From positions 1 to 52,382 of the forward strand of contig NZ_JAICBZ010000018.1 in NCBI RefSeq assembly GCF_020179405.1: a stretch of DNA of 52,382 nt. Reading direction: 5' to 3'. This DNA is from Xinfangfangia pollutisoli (GTDB taxonomy: Bacteria; Pseudomonadota; Alphaproteobacteria; Rhodobacterales; Rhodobacteraceae). Each line of letters opens with the position of its first letter. Position 1 is the first letter of the stretch. Shown piece after piece: positions 6,495 through 15,943 of this stretch. The position numbers and the translations under genes are program-made. The notes below the pieces were generated by a model. It did not search any database and was not told the origin of the DNA. It worked only from the letters and a program-made list of their open reading frames with translations.

Positions 6495-7286
6495 ATGAAG
6501 AAGCCGGCCTGGGTCGTCGACAAGGAACGCGCCAAGCGCGCCGAGGCGAAAGAGACGGTCTGGCTGTTTGGCCTGCATGCCGTGCGCGATGCCTTGGAAA
6601 ACCCGCAGCGCGAGAAGCTGCGGCTGATCATCACCAAGAACGCACTCGACAAGCTGGACGCGGCGGTGGCCGCCTCGGGGCTGGAGCCGGAACTGGTCGA
6701 TCCGCGCAAGTTTGCCGCGCCGATCGACGAAGGCTCGGTCCATCAGGGCGTGGCGCTGGAAGTGCGGCCCCTGAACTGGGGCAGTCTGGAAGATGTGGCG
6801 GTCTCGGGGCGGGGGGCGCCGCTCGTTGTGCTGCTCGACCGGGTGACCGACCCGCATAATGTGGGGGCGGTCCTGCGCAGTGCCGAAGTGTTCGGCGCGC
6901 GGGCGGTGATCGCGCCGCGCCATCATTCCGCCCCGGAAACCGGCGCCCTGGCCAAGACCGCCAGCGGCGCGCTGGAGCGGCAGCCCTATCTGCGGGTGAC
7001 GAACCTTTCGGAAGCGATGAGCGCCCTGCGCGAGGCCGGCTATCTGCTGATCGGGCTGGATGGTGCGGCGCCGCTGATGCTGTCCGAGGCGCTGGACCAG
7101 GCCGGCACGCGGCCGGTCGGGCTGGTTCTGGGCGCCGAGGGCCCCGGCTTGCGCGAAAAGACCCGCGAGACCTGCGATCTTCTGGCGCGCATTCCCTTTG
7201 CCGGCGGCTTCGGCAGCCTGAACGTGTCGAACGCCGCCGCGGTCTCGCTTTACGCGGCCGCCACACACGCCGGCGTGAAGCCGTGA
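6495..7286 (+). CDS. rlmB: 23S rRNA (guanosine-2251-2'-O)-methyltransferase, SPOUT family
   Basis: Methylates the ribose of a conserved 23S rRNA guanosine. From ATG 6495 the protein has 263 residues. That start has AAAGGA at good spacing; the ATG two codons earlier is too close to it. The N-terminal substrate-binding domain starts around VWLFGLHAVRDALENPQREK. The SPOUT methyltransferase half has RVTDPHNVGAVLRSAEVFGA, LVLGAEGPGLR and the knot motif FGSLNVSNAAAVSLYA. The open frame continues upstream through the tRNA promoter region, but that part does not look coding. It reads away from tRNA-Tyr. Confidence 0.9.
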   Translation: MKKPAWVVDKERAKRAEAKETVWLFGLHAVRDALENPQREKLRLIITKNALDKLDAAVAASGLEPELVDPRKFAAPIDEGSVHQGVALEVRPLNWGSLEDVAVSGRGAPLVVLLDRVTDPHNVGAVLRSAEVFGARAVIAPRHHSAPETGALAKTASGALERQPYLRVTNLSEAMSALREAGYLLIGLDGAAPLMLSEALDQAGTRPVGLVLGAEGPGLREKTRETCDLLARIPFAGGFGSLNVSNAAAVSLYAAATHAGVKP

Positions 7287-7399
7287 TCACGAATGCGCGA
7301 CACGGCTTTTAATCCGGCATTAGGGCTTCCATGTAACAGTACACAGGCACGGGACCCGGAACCCCCGTCCTTGATTCACTGTCCCTCGTTCCGCGACTT

Positions 7400-7432
7400 G
7401 GCGCCCGGCCCTTTGGCCTGGGCGCCTTTTTC
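7400..7432 (+). terminator. Rho-independent terminator just before the CoA-binding gene
   Basis: Stem GGCGCCC-GGCC with loop CTTT and GGCC-T-GGGCGCC is followed directly by TTTTTC. It ends only a few bases before the GGAGG ribosome site of the next gene and 114 bases after rlmB stops. It may end rlmB transcripts, end a small RNA, or act as an attenuator in the leader of the gene at 7448. Confidence 0.8.
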
Positions 7433-7447
7433 TTTCTGGAGGTGATC

Positions 7448-7894
7448 ATGGCGCATGATGTGACACAGGCTGCGGACAGCGGCGATGCCGCGCTGCGGGC
7501 GATCCTGGGCGGGGTGCGGCTGATCGCGCTGGTCGGCTGGTCGCCCAAGCCCGACCGGCCCAGCCATGGCGTGGCGGCCTATCTGGCGCGGCGCGGCTAT
7601 CGGGTGATCCCGGTCAATCCGGGCCAGGCCGGGCAGCAGGCGCTGGGCGAGACCGTGCGGGCCTCGCTGGCGGACGTGGCCGAAAAGGACGGGCCGATCG
7701 ACATGGTCGATATCTTCCGCCGCAGCGACGAGGCGGGGGCGGTGGTGGATGAGGCGATTGCGCTGGGCGCCAAGGGCGTCTGGATGCAGCTGGGCGTGAT
7801 CGACCAGGCCGCGGCGGCACGGGCGCGGGCGGCGGGGCTTTGGGTGGTGATGAACCGCTGCCCGGCGATCGAGATTCCGCGGCTTGGGCTGTAG
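7448..7894 (+). CDS. CoA-binding domain protein (YccU family)
   Basis: A 148-residue Rossmann-type protein of the stand-alone CoA-binding family, related to the N-terminal CoA-binding domain of succinyl-CoA synthetase alpha. Visible motifs are LVGWSPKPDRPSHGVAAYL near residues 25-45, YRVIPVNPG, and a C-terminal VVMNRCPAIEIPRLGL; the MNRCPAIE element is typical. Start at ATG 7448 with GGAGG five bases upstream. The exact cellular role of this family is unknown. It is convergent with hisE, separated by a palindrome that could end transcription from both sides. Confidence 0.85.
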   Translation: MAHDVTQAADSGDAALRAILGGVRLIALVGWSPKPDRPSHGVAAYLARRGYRVIPVNPGQAGQQALGETVRASLADVAEKDGPIDMVDIFRRSDEAGAVVDEAIALGAKGVWMQLGVIDQAAAARARAAGLWVVMNRCPAIEIPRLGL

Positions 7895-7897
7895 GGC

Positions 7898-7920
7898 GCG
7901 ATTTTTCGACGAAAAATCGC
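7898..7920. repeat. Palindrome of the TTTTCGACGAAAA family
   Basis: Perfect 23-bp odd palindrome GCGATTTTTCG-A-CGAAAAATCGC, starting 4 bases after the stop of the CoA-binding gene. It lies between convergent genes, so it could act as a bidirectional terminator: either strand has a short T run in the arm. Confidence 0.8.
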
Positions 7921-7935
7921 AGCGGCGCCCGCGGG

Positions 7936-8243
7936 TCAGCCGCGGGCGGCCTTTTCGGCGATGCCGGATGTGCCCTCGCGCCGCGTCAGTTCCGCCTCGA
8001 CATCGGCCAGCGTCACATCGCGGGCGGCCAGCATCACCAGCAGGTGAAAGATCACATCCGCCGCCTCGGCGGTCAGCTTCGCGCGGTCGCCCTTGACCGC
8101 CTCGATGATCGCCTCGACCGCCTCTTCGCCGAATTTCTCGGCGCATTTCTCCGGGCCCTTGGCCAGCAGCTTGGCGGTCCAGGATGTGTCGGGATCGGCC
8201 GCCTTGCGGGCGGCGATGGTGGCGGAAAGGCGAGCAAGCGCGC

Positions 8244-8247
<4 letters not shown>
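7936..8247 (-). CDS. hisE: Phosphoribosyl-ATP pyrophosphatase
   Basis: Second step of histidine synthesis, hydrolysing phosphoribosyl-ATP to phosphoribosyl-AMP. The 103-residue protein has the MazG-like all-alpha fold signatures [14 protein letters not shown] and [13 protein letters not shown] that bind magnesium. Its ATG overlaps the hisF stop (ATGA), so the two genes are translationally coupled. A hisI gene is not in the window. Confidence 0.95.
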
Positions 8248-9005
<758 letters not shown>

Positions 9006-9047
9006 GGGCCGTGCATGAACCCGAAGCGGCAAAAAGGCAAGAGCGGC

Positions 9048-9500
9048 TCAGCCGCCGATGCGCCGCACCGCGCCGCGCACGATCAGGATATGGAAGGGCA
9101 TCACCAGAAGCAGATAGGCCCGGCCCCACAGATTATGCGGATGCACCCAGGTCGACAGATAGATCCGCGCCCCCTGGCGCAGCACGGCGATGCGGAAATT
9201 CAGATGCCGGTCGTCAAAGCCCAGCACGCATTCGCCGGGATCGTCCTTCTGGACCGGGAACAGGCCCAGCGCCTCGGCGCCGCGCGGGGCCGCGGTCTGC
9301 AGCCCGAAGGGCCGCACCAGCGCATGGCGCAGCGCCAAAAGCGCCCGGGCCCAGCGCGGCATCTGCAAGCCACGCTCGGCCGCGGCGCGGGGCGACAGCG
9401 GGCTTTCGACGGAATAGCAATCCAGGAAATCGCCGGGCCGGTGCATGGACCAAAGGCTGGAGGCGGACGGCAGCGGGTCGGTGCGGATCTGGGCGGACAT
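9048..9500 (-). CDS. DUF2867 domain protein
   Basis: A 150-residue protein of unknown function. It matches the DUF2867 pattern: a C-terminal half with FDDRHLNFRIAVL, WVHPHNLWGRAYLL and VMPFHILIVRGAVRR. That family resembles START-like or reductase-associated small domains and has no assigned reaction. No signal peptide is seen; the hydrophobic segment near residues 128-140 is probably part of the fold. It lies upstream of hisF on the same strand with a 42-base gap. Confidence 0.75.
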   Translation of the reverse strand: MSAQIRTDPLPSASSLWSMHRPGDFLDCYSVESPLSPRAAAERGLQMPRWARALLALRHALVRPFGLQTAAPRGAEALGLFPVQKDDPGECVLGFDDRHLNFRIAVLRQGARIYLSTWVHPHNLWGRAYLLLVMPFHILIVRGAVRRIGG

Positions 9501-9584
9501 GCGGGCAGGGTGACAGGGCCGGGAGGCAGGCGAAAGACGGCATCTCGCCGCGCCCCGTCGCCCCGGCGCGCCCCGGCGCCCCGT

Positions 9585-10043
9585 TCAGCCCCAAAGCCGC
9601 GGTTCGGCGAATTCCAGCGAATTCCCGGCCGGGTCGCGGATATAGATCGAGCGCGGCGGCGTGCCCGCATGGCCGGGCCAGTCGACCACCGACTCAATCG
9701 TGACGCCGGCGGCTTCCAGCCGCGCCTGCCAGCGCGCCAGATCGTCGCGCGTGGCGGCAAAGCACAGATGGCCCGGCCCGCGCGTGCCATGCGCGGGCAC
9801 GGGCAGGCGGCCCGCCGGGGCGGGAATCTCGGTTTCGGCGGGGTTGAAGACCAGAAGGATGCCCGCACCCACGCGGAAGAACAGATGCCGGCCGGGTTGT
9901 TCGCCGATCAGCTCCAGCCCCAAAATCTCGGTATAAAAGGCGCGGGCCGCGTCAAGATCGGCGGCATAAAGCGCGGATTCCAGGATGGCGGTGGGCCGAA
10001 GGTCTTGCGGGCGCAGGTCTTGCGAGGTCGGGTCTTGGGTCAT
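9585..10043 (-). CDS. VOC-superfamily (glyoxalase/bleomycin-resistance/dioxygenase) protein
   Basis: A 152-residue metal-dependent VOC fold with two beta-alpha-beta-beta-beta modules: LESALYAADLDAARAFYTEI at about 21-40 and GPGHLCFAATRDDLARWQ at about 89-106. It ends in RDPAGNSLEFAEP, whose glutamate is a usual metal ligand; the histidine in GHLCF is another. The substrate cannot be told. The N-terminal 17 residues carry a short duplication (QDLRP twice), encoded by a near-perfect DNA repeat. Confidence 0.85.
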   Translation of the reverse strand: MTQDPTSQDLRPQDLRPTAILESALYAADLDAARAFYTEILGLELIGEQPGRHLFFRVGAGILLVFNPAETEIPAPAGRLPVPAHGTRGPGHLCFAATRDDLARWQARLEAAGVTIESVVDWPGHAGTPPRSIYIRDPAGNSLEFAEPRLWG

Positions 10044-10094
10044 GGCCCCAGCCTGCGCCAGGGGGCATCCGGGGTCAACCCGGCCGGCCCGGCG

Positions 10095-10328
10095 TCAGCC
10101 GCCGCCGCAGCGCTTGCAGGCGCGGAAGCCCGCCGCCTCGGCCGCGGCGCGGCTGTCAAGGATGCGCAGGTTCTGCCGCAGCGGCCGGCCGGGGCAGCCG
10201 TCGCGGCAATGAATGCCGGTCGTCGCCACCGCCCAGACCAGGCCGGTCCGGTCGCCCGCCTGAAAGGCCGCCCATTCGGAATCGCTTACCGCGCGCCCCG
10301 CGTGGCGCCGCGCCACTTGTCCAACCAT
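10095..10328 (-). CDS. Stand-alone Ada-type metal-binding domain protein
   Basis: A 77-residue protein made almost entirely of the Ada N-terminal zinc domain. It shows TGLVWAVATTGIHCRDGCPG and a C-terminal GFRACKRC, giving four cysteines at the spacing that binds zinc. In Ada the first cysteine accepts methyl groups from DNA methylphosphotriesters. The AraC and alkyltransferase domains of full Ada proteins are absent. No start codon exists downstream of the transporter stop, so the gene begins inside the 3' end of the upstream transporter gene (43-base overlap) and is probably translationally coupled. The role may be DNA-damage sensing or simple metal binding. Confidence 0.8.
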   Translation of the reverse strand: MVGQVARRHAGRAVSDSEWAAFQAGDRTGLVWAVATTGIHCRDGCPGRPLRQNLRILDSRAAAEAAGFRACKRCGGG

Positions 10329-11188
10329 ATGCCGATCCTTCCCTGCATTGCCATCAGCCCCAAGGCGATCAGCAGGAAGCCGGCCAGATGCCGGGGCCGC
10401 AGCGCCTCGCCCAGAAAGATCCCGCCCAGGGCCGCGGCGCTGACCGGGATCAGAAAGGTCACCAGCGACAGGTTCGTCGCCCCCGCACTGGCCAGCAGGC
10501 GGAAAAAGATCAGATAGGCCAGCGCGGTGGACAGGGCCGCCATCGCCGCCACCGCCGCCAGCGGCGTGAGGCCCGGCCATTCCATCTGCCAGGGGCGATC
10601 CTGGGCCAGCCACAGCGGCAGCAGCAGAAGGCTGGCCGCGGTGACCTGGCCGAAGGCCGTGGCCAAAGGCGGCACGCCCATGCGCTTGAAGCGCCGACCC
10701 CAGATCGCCGCCAGCCCATAGCTGAAGGCCGCGCCCAGACAGGCCAGGATCGCCAGCGCCTCGCCTCCGGCCGCCCCGCCCACCATGACCGAGACCCCGG
10801 CCAGCCCGCAGACCAGGCCCAGGGCCTTCTGCGGGGTGATCCGTTCGTCGGTGGTGAAAAGATGCGCCAGGACCACCGTCCAAAGCGGCGTCGTGGCGTT
10901 GACGATCGCGGCCAGCGCGCCGTCGATCCGGCCCTGCGCCAGGGCGAACAGCGTGAAGGGCAGGGCCGAGTTCAGCGCCCCCATCACCAGAACCGCCCCC
11001 CAGGCCCGCCGCGGCAGGCCCTGGCCGCGCAGCGCCAGCACGGCCCCCAGGATCAGCGCCGCCAGCGCCACCCGGCCGAAGACCACGCTCAAGGGCGGCA
11101 GGTCGCGCAGGGCCAGCGCCACGAAGAAGAACGAGCCGCCCCAGAGAAGCGACAGCAGCAGAAGCAGGGCCCAGTCGGTGCGGCGCAT
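10286..11188 (-). CDS. EamA-family (DMT) transporter
   Basis: An inner-membrane drug/metabolite exporter of 300 residues with ten predicted helices in two EamA repeats (LLLLLSLLWGGSFFFVALAL at the N terminus, second repeat from about residue 150). ATG 11188 has GGAG upstream. The substrate is unknown; such proteins often export amino acids or metabolites. The Ada-like gene overlaps its 3' end. Confidence 0.9.
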   Translation of the reverse strand: MRRTDWALLLLLSLLWGGSFFFVALALRDLPPLSVVFGRVALAALILGAVLALRGQGLPRRAWGAVLVMGALNSALPFTLFALAQGRIDGALAAIVNATTPLWTVVLAHLFTTDERITPQKALGLVCGLAGVSVMVGGAAGGEALAILACLGAAFSYGLAAIWGRRFKRMGVPPLATAFGQVTAASLLLLPLWLAQDRPWQMEWPGLTPLAAVAAMAALSTALAYLIFFRLLASAGATNLSLVTFLIPVSAAALGGIFLGEALRPRHLAGFLLIALGLMAMQGRIGIWLDKWRGATRGAR

Positions 11189-11276
11189 CGGTGTCTCCTT
11201 CGCGCCTGTCCTGCCAGACCCGGGCCGCGAGGGCGACCCGGAATCTGCGCTTCCCGAGCGAAAGCCCGCGCCGCGG

Positions 11277-11666
11277 TTACTTGACCCGCGTCCAGGTGCC
11301 GCCATCGCGGCAGATGCCGATCACGCAGCCATAGACCTTCAGCGTATTGCCCGAGAGATCCATTTCCGAATTGTAGGTCTTGTCGCGGTCGGGCGACCAG
11401 ATCTTGCCATCGTCATAATGACCGCCCTCATAGGCGACCATGTCCCAGACGATGCGCTTGCCCACATTCGGGCTTTCGATCTGCTTGCCCGCGCCGTCGA
11501 AGGCCTTGACCAGCGTGCCGCAGAAGGCAGCGCCGCAGGGCTTGATCTGGACATGGCCGAAATTGCCGTTGTCGTCGGGCTTGGTCTTCCAGGTGCCCTC
11601 GATCGGGTCGGCAAGCGCCGCCGTGCCCAGGCAGGCCAGCGCCATGGCCAGTGCGAATGTCTTCAT
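11277..11666 (-). CDS. DUF2147 secreted protein
   Basis: 129 residues with a clear signal peptide (cleavage after TAALA, residue 19). The mature domain starts DPIEGTWKTKPDDNG and carries CGAAFCGTLVK and GCVIGICRDGGTWTRV, the DUF2147 pattern with two cysteine pairs. It is predicted periplasmic with a lipocalin-like beta fold; the function is unknown. It is divergent from hisA. The 207-base gap between them holds G-rich tandem repeats at about 11740-11800. Confidence 0.85.
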   Translation of the reverse strand: MKTFALAMALACLGTAALADPIEGTWKTKPDDNGNFGHVQIKPCGAAFCGTLVKAFDGAGKQIESPNVGKRIVWDMVAYEGGHYDDGKIWSPDRDKTYNSEMDLSGNTLKVYGCVIGICRDGGTWTRVK

Positions 11667-11873
11667 CGGATCCTCCTCCGCTGATGTCTCCTCGGGGAGA
11701 ATCCTTTGCGCCCTTGGCCCCGCCGATCAAGCGTGACGTGGGGTCGGGTGGCGGGTCGGGTGCGGGGCCGGGTGCGGGGCCGCGCGCCTCGGGCCGATCC
11801 GCGCCCCCTTGGCTTGGCCCGCCGCCCGTGCCAAAGACCGCCCAAAGCCGCAAGCCGCAAAAGGGGAAGCCCG

Positions 11874-12590
11874 ATGATCCTTTATCCCGCCATCGACCTG
11901 AAAGACGGCCAATGCGTGCGCCTGTTGCGCGGCGAGATGGAGGCGGCGACCGTCTTTGGCGACGATCCGGCCGCGCAGGCGGCCAAGTTCCAGGCGGCGG
12001 GCTGCCGCTGGCTGCATCTGGTCGATCTGAACGGCGCCTTTGCCGGCCAGCCGGTCAATGCCGCCGCGGTCGAGGCGATCCTGGCGCGCATCTCGGTGCC
12101 GGCGCAACTGGGCGGCGGGATCCGCGACATGGCGACGATCGAGATGTGGCTGGAAAAGGGCCTGGCGCGGGTCATCCTGGGCACGGTCGCGGTGGAGAAT
12201 CCCGATCTGGTGCGCCAGGCGGCGCGGGCCTTTCCGGGCAAGGTGGCCGTGGGGATCGACGCGCGCAAGGGCCGCGTCGCCACCAAGGGTTGGGCGACCG
12301 AGACCGGTGTGATGGCCACCGACCTGGCGCGCAGCTTCGAGGATGCGGGCGTGGCCGCGATCATCTACACCGATATCGACCGCGATGGCGCCATGCAGGG
12401 CCCGAATATCGAGGCGACCGAGGCGCTGGCGCGGGCGGTGACGATTCCGGTCATCGCCTCGGGCGGGGTGTCGCGGCTGGCCGATCTGATCGCGCTGCGC
12501 GAGACCGGGGTCATCGCCGGGGCGATCTCGGGCCGGGCGCTGTATGACGGGGCGATCGACCTGGCCGAGGCGCTGGCGGCGCTGGGCTAA
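11874..12590 (+). CDS. hisA: Phosphoribosyl-formimino-AICAR-ribotide isomerase (ProFAR isomerase)
   Basis: Fourth step of histidine synthesis, an Amadori isomerisation. The 238-residue half-barrel-duplicated TIM barrel starts [17 protein letters not shown], with the first catalytic aspartate, and has [31 protein letters not shown] with the second aspartate, and IASGGVSRL. Start 11874 follows GGGGAAG. It is on the opposite strand to the other four his genes of the window, several kilobases from both hisF and hisH. Confidence 0.97.
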   Translation: MILYPAIDLKDGQCVRLLRGEMEAATVFGDDPAAQAAKFQAAGCRWLHLVDLNGAFAGQPVNAAAVEAILARISVPAQLGGGIRDMATIEMWLEKGLARVILGTVAVENPDLVRQAARAFPGKVAVGIDARKGRVATKGWATETGVMATDLARSFEDAGVAAIIYTDIDRDGAMQGPNIEATEALARAVTIPVIASGGVSRLADLIALRETGVIAGAISGRALYDGAIDLAEALAALG

Positions 12591-12612
12591 GCGGCAAACC
12601 TCGCCCCCGGCC

Positions 12613-13554
12613 TTAGCCGAAGACCGACCAGCCGGTTTCGCGCGCCAGCCGCTCCATCGCCAGCGTGCCCAGATGCGAATTGCCGCGCGCGTTCAGCCCC
12701 GGCGACCAGGTGGCAATGGCGGCCCGGCCCGGGGCGATGGCCAGAATGCCGCCGCCCACGCCCGATTTGCCCGGCAGGCCGACGCGATAGGCGAATTCGC
12801 CCGATCCGTCATAATGGCCGCACATCATCATCAGCGCATTGATCCGCCGGATCCGCGCCGGCGAGACCAGCCTTGGCCCGCCCGGCGCGCCGGTCAGGAA
12901 CAGCCCGGCCCGGGCGAGCTGCGCGCAGCTCATCTCGACCGCGCATTGATGCACATAGGTGCCGATGGTCAGCGCGGCGGGATTGCGCAGATTGCCATGC
13001 GCCGCCATGAACTCGGCCAGGGCGATGTTCCGATGCGCCGTCGCCTGTTCGCTGGCCGCCACCGCCTTGTTGATGTGAATGTCGTCATCGGCCGCGGCCA
13101 GGCGGATGAAGCGCAGCAACTCGCCCAGAACCTCGCGCGGCTGGTGGCCGGCCAGGATCGCATCGGTCACCACCAGCGCGCCGGCATTGACGAAGGGATT
13201 GCGCGGGATGCCGTTCTCATGTTCCAGCTGCAGGATCGAGTTGAAGGCATGGCCCGAAGGCTCGCGCCCGACCCGCAGCCACAGCTGATCGCCCAGCCGC
13301 CCCAGCGCGATGGCCAGGGTGAAGACTTTCGAGATCGACTGGATGCTGAAGCCCTGATCGGCATCGCCCGCCCGCAGCACCTGCCCGTCGGGCAGGGCCA
13401 GGGCGATGGCGAAGGGGGTGGTGGACTGGCGCGCCAGTTCGGGAATGTAGCTGGCGACCTGGCCGCGCTCGGGTTCCTGCGCCATCTCGGCGGCGATCCG
13501 GTCCAGGACCGGCTGCAGGGCCTCGGGCGTGAGGGGCGGGGTCAGGGTGCCCAT
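12613..13554 (-). CDS. glsA: Glutaminase A
   Basis: Hydrolyses glutamine to glutamate and ammonia. It is 313 residues, with the serine-beta-lactamase-like fold. SIQSISKVF near residue 70 holds the SxxK catalytic pair. [23 protein letters not shown] and [10 protein letters not shown] are typical of the family. Its start overlaps the hisH stop by 13 bases, so it is probably translated from the hisB-hisH transcript. It ends convergent with hisA. Confidence 0.95.
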   Translation of the reverse strand: MGTLTPPLTPEALQPVLDRIAAEMAQEPERGQVASYIPELARQSTTPFAIALALPDGQVLRAGDADQGFSIQSISKVFTLAIALGRLGDQLWLRVGREPSGHAFNSILQLEHENGIPRNPFVNAGALVVTDAILAGHQPREVLGELLRFIRLAAADDDIHINKAVAASEQATAHRNIALAEFMAAHGNLRNPAALTIGTYVHQCAVEMSCAQLARAGLFLTGAPGGPRLVSPARIRRINALMMMCGHYDGSGEFAYRVGLPGKSGVGGGILAIAPGRAAIATWSPGLNARGNSHLGTLAMERLARETGWSVFG

Positions 13555-14195
13555 TTCAGGAAGTTGGCGATGATCCGCAGCCCGGTGGCCGAGGATTTTT
13601 CCGGGTGGAACTGGGTGCCGATGATCGTGTCGCGCCCGATGATCGCGGTGATCGGGCCGGCATAATCGACATGGGCCAGCAAATGCGCCGGATCGGCGGT
13701 GCGGACCTGGTAGGAATGCACGAAATAGGCATGATCGCCGGTTGCGATCCCGTCCAGAACCGGGTGAGGGCGGTCGATCACCAGATCGTTCCAGCCCATA
13801 TGCGGCACTTTGAGATGCGCCGCACCCGGTACGATTTCGGGCTCGATCCGCGTGACCTCGCCGCCGATCCAGTCGAAACCCGGGGTCTCGACATATTCCA
13901 GCCCGCGCGTGGCCAGCATCTGCATGCCGATGCAGATGCCCAGGAAGGGGCGGGCGCGGGTGGTGGCGGCCTCGGTGATCGCCTCATACAGGCCCTCGCG
14001 CGCGACCAGCGCCCGGCGGCAGGCCGGAAAGGCGCCGTCGCCCGGCAGGACCACGCGGTCGGCGCGGGCCACATCCTCGGGCCGGGACGAGACGATCACC
14101 TCGCCCGCGCCGGTTTCTTGCGCCATGCGCTGAAAGGCCTTTTCGGCCGAATGCAGATTGCCGGACTCGTAATCGACAAGGACGGTCAGGCTCAT
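13542..14195 (-). CDS. hisH: Imidazole glycerol phosphate synthase subunit HisH
   Basis: Glutamine amidotransferase subunit that supplies ammonia to HisF. The 217 residues start [20 protein letters not shown]. The class I triad is visible: the nucleophile in [11 protein letters not shown], and His and Glu in GTQFHPEKS. The frame is open further upstream, but that part is palindromic repeat [12 protein letters not shown] matches the family start. Downstream glsA overlaps it. A second glutamine-hydrolysing enzyme next to HisH may be coincidental. Confidence 0.96.
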   Translation of the reverse strand: MSLTVLVDYESGNLHSAEKAFQRMAQETGAGEVIVSSRPEDVARADRVVLPGDGAFPACRRALVAREGLYEAITEAATTRARPFLGICIGMQMLATRGLEYVETPGFDWIGGEVTRIEPEIVPGAAHLKVPHMGWNDLVIDRPHPVLDGIATGDHAYFVHSYQVRTADPAHLLAHVDYAGPITAIIGRDTIIGTQFHPEKSSATGLRIIANFLKWAP

Positions 14196-14214
14196 GCCGC
14201 GGCTCCGCCGCGGG

Positions 14215-14284
14215 GCAAGAATTTTCGAAAATTCTTGCTCGGAGTTTTCGAAAACTCCGGGCAAATTTCTTCGAAGAAATCTGC
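14215..14284. repeat. Cluster of three palindromes between hisB and hisH
   Basis: Three dyads in tandem: 14215-14238, a perfect 24-mer with core GAATTTTCGAAAATTC; 14241-14258, a perfect 18-mer GGAGTTTTCGAAAACTCC; and 14261-14284, with perfect core ATTTCTTCGAAGAAAT. All are centred on TTCGAA. They occupy the whole hisB-hisH gap, and each could form a hairpin in the his mRNA. This is the densest site of the family in the window. Confidence 0.85.
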
Positions 14285-14292
14285 GCCCCGCA

Positions 14293-14880
14293 TCACAGCG
14301 CCCCCTTGGTCGAGGGCAATTGCCCCGCCATGCGCGGATCGGGCTCGACCGCGGCGCGCAGGGCGCGCGCGACCGCCTTGAAACAGGCCTCGGCGATGTG
14401 GTGGCTGTTCAGCCCATGCACCAGATCGACATGCAGGGTGATGCCGCCATGGGTGGCCAGCGCCTGGAAGAATTCGCGCACAAGTTCGGTGTCGAACGTA
14501 CCGATCTTGGCCGTGGGCATCGGCAGCGACCACACGAGATAGGGCCGGGCCGACAGATCCAGCGCGCAGGCGACCTGCGCATCGTCCATCGCCAGGTTGA
14601 AATGGCCATAGCGGCGGATGCCGGTCTTGTCGCCCAGGGCGCGTGCCAGCGCCTGGCCCAGCGCGATGCCGCAATCTTCCACCGTGTGGTGATCGTCGAT
14701 ATCCGTGTCGCCCTGCGCCTGGATGCGCATGTCGATCAGGCTGTGCCGCGCCAACTGATCCAGCATGTGGTCGAAGAAGCCGACGCCGGTGGCGATCTCG
14801 GCCTTGCCGGTGCCGTCCAGATTCACCGCCACCTCGATGGCGGTTTCCTTGGTCTTGCGGGTGATCTCGGCCTTGCGCAT
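14293..14880 (-). CDS. hisB: Imidazoleglycerol-phosphate dehydratase
   Basis: Dehydrates imidazole glycerol phosphate in histidine synthesis. The 195-residue monofunctional form has manganese-binding motifs [21 protein letters not shown] and [13 protein letters not shown]. It lacks the phosphatase domain fused in enterobacteria. It is the promoter-proximal gene of the hisB-hisH-glsA run. The 111-base gap to oxyR (14881-14991) shows nothing distinctive. Confidence 0.97.
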   Translation of the reverse strand: MRKAEITRKTKETAIEVAVNLDGTGKAEIATGVGFFDHMLDQLARHSLIDMRIQAQGDTDIDDHHTVEDCGIALGQALARALGDKTGIRRYGHFNLAMDDAQVACALDLSARPYLVWSLPMPTAKIGTFDTELVREFFQALATHGGITLHVDLVHGLNSHHIAEACFKAVARALRAAVEPDPRMAGQLPSTKGAL

Positions 14881-14991
14881 GGCTTTGTCCTTTCGCAGGT
14901 GCCTGCGCAGTAACCCGGGAAGGCCCGGCGCGGCAAGAGGGGGCGGCGTTTTGGCAGGGTCCGGCGGCCGGCGGTTCAGGCGGCCACAGGT

Positions 14992-15942
14992 TCAGGCGGC
15001 CGGGGCGGCGGCGGGTTGCGCGTCGGTGGCCCGGCCCAGCGTCTCCGAGGCGACCTCGCGCACGGTTTCGGCCACTTGCAGAAGCTGGCGGGCAAGCGGG
15101 CTGGTGCGGCGCCAGATCATGCCGATCGTGCGGCTGGGCTGCGGGGCCGCGAAATGCGCGATGGCCACGGGCGCGCTGGCCGGTGCCGCCCGGGTTTCGA
15201 CCGCGACCGCCATTTCCGGGATCAGCGTCACCCCGATGCCGGCGCTGACCATCTGCACCAGCGTCGACAGCGAGGATCCGTCCAGCAATTCGCGCGGCTG
15301 GCTGGCGGCCAGGTTGCAGAAGGACAGCGCCTGATCGCGGAAGCAATGGCCCTCTTCCAGCAGAAGAAGCCGCATCTCGCGCAGCGCCGCGCGGTCGGGC
15401 ACCGGCTTGCGGGCATCGGCACCGGGCCGCACCAGCACGAATGTCTCGGCGAACAGCGGCACCTCGCTGAGCGCGGGTTCCGAGACCGGCAGCGCCACCA
15501 GCGCCGCATCCAGACGCCCTTCGTGCAGTTCGCCGATCAGCCGCGCGGTCAGGGTTTCGCGCAGATGCAGGTCCAGCCCCGGAAACCGCTGGGCCAGGGC
15601 GGCCACGATGCCGGGCAGCAGATAGGGCGCGACCGTGGGGATCACACCCAGCCGCAGCCGGCCCGACAGGGCCGCGCCCTCGGCCCGGGCCAGATCGCCC
15701 AGCTCGTCCACCGCGCGCAGGATGTCGCGCAGCCGCGCTGCCACCGCTTCGCCAAAGGGTGTCAGCCGCACCTGCCGCGCCCCGCGTTCGAACAGGGGCG
15801 TGCCCAGCGCCGCCTCCAGCTCGCGGATCTGCATCGACAGGGCGGGCTGCGAAATGGCCGAAGCCTCGGCCGCGCGGCCGAAATGGCCGTGGCGGGCCAG
15901 CGCCTCGAAATAGCGGAACTGCCGAAGGGTGACGTTTAGCAT
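14992..15942 (-). CDS. oxyR: LysR-family hydrogen-peroxide sensor OxyR
   Basis: Peroxide-responsive transcription factor, 316 residues. The winged helix-turn-helix spans about 1-62 (FGRAAEASAISQPALSMQIR). The regulatory domain holds the two redox cysteines in GHCFRDQALSFC at residues 200 and 209, matching Cys199 and Cys208 of E. coli OxyR in context and spacing, so disulfide sensing should work as in the model. It is divergent from katG, its classical target, across 142 bases. The C terminus is an Ala/Pro-rich tail. Confidence 0.95.
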   Translation of the reverse strand: MLNVTLRQFRYFEALARHGHFGRAAEASAISQPALSMQIRELEAALGTPLFERGARQVRLTPFGEAVAARLRDILRAVDELGDLARAEGAALSGRLRLGVIPTVAPYLLPGIVAALAQRFPGLDLHLRETLTARLIGELHEGRLDAALVALPVSEPALSEVPLFAETFVLVRPGADARKPVPDRAALREMRLLLLEEGHCFRDQALSFCNLAASQPRELLDGSSLSTLVQMVSAGIGVTLIPEMAVAVETRAAPASAPVAIAHFAAPQPSRTIGMIWRRTSPLARQLLQVAETVREVASETLGRATDAQPAAAPAA

Positions 15943-15943
15943 T

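Noticed and set aside
11735-11800. G-rich tandem repeats before hisA, considered as a riboswitch or regulatory RNA
   Set aside because: Only short gggtcggg/gtgcgggg units with no conserved fold visible. At most a possible G-quadruplex, without supporting evidence.
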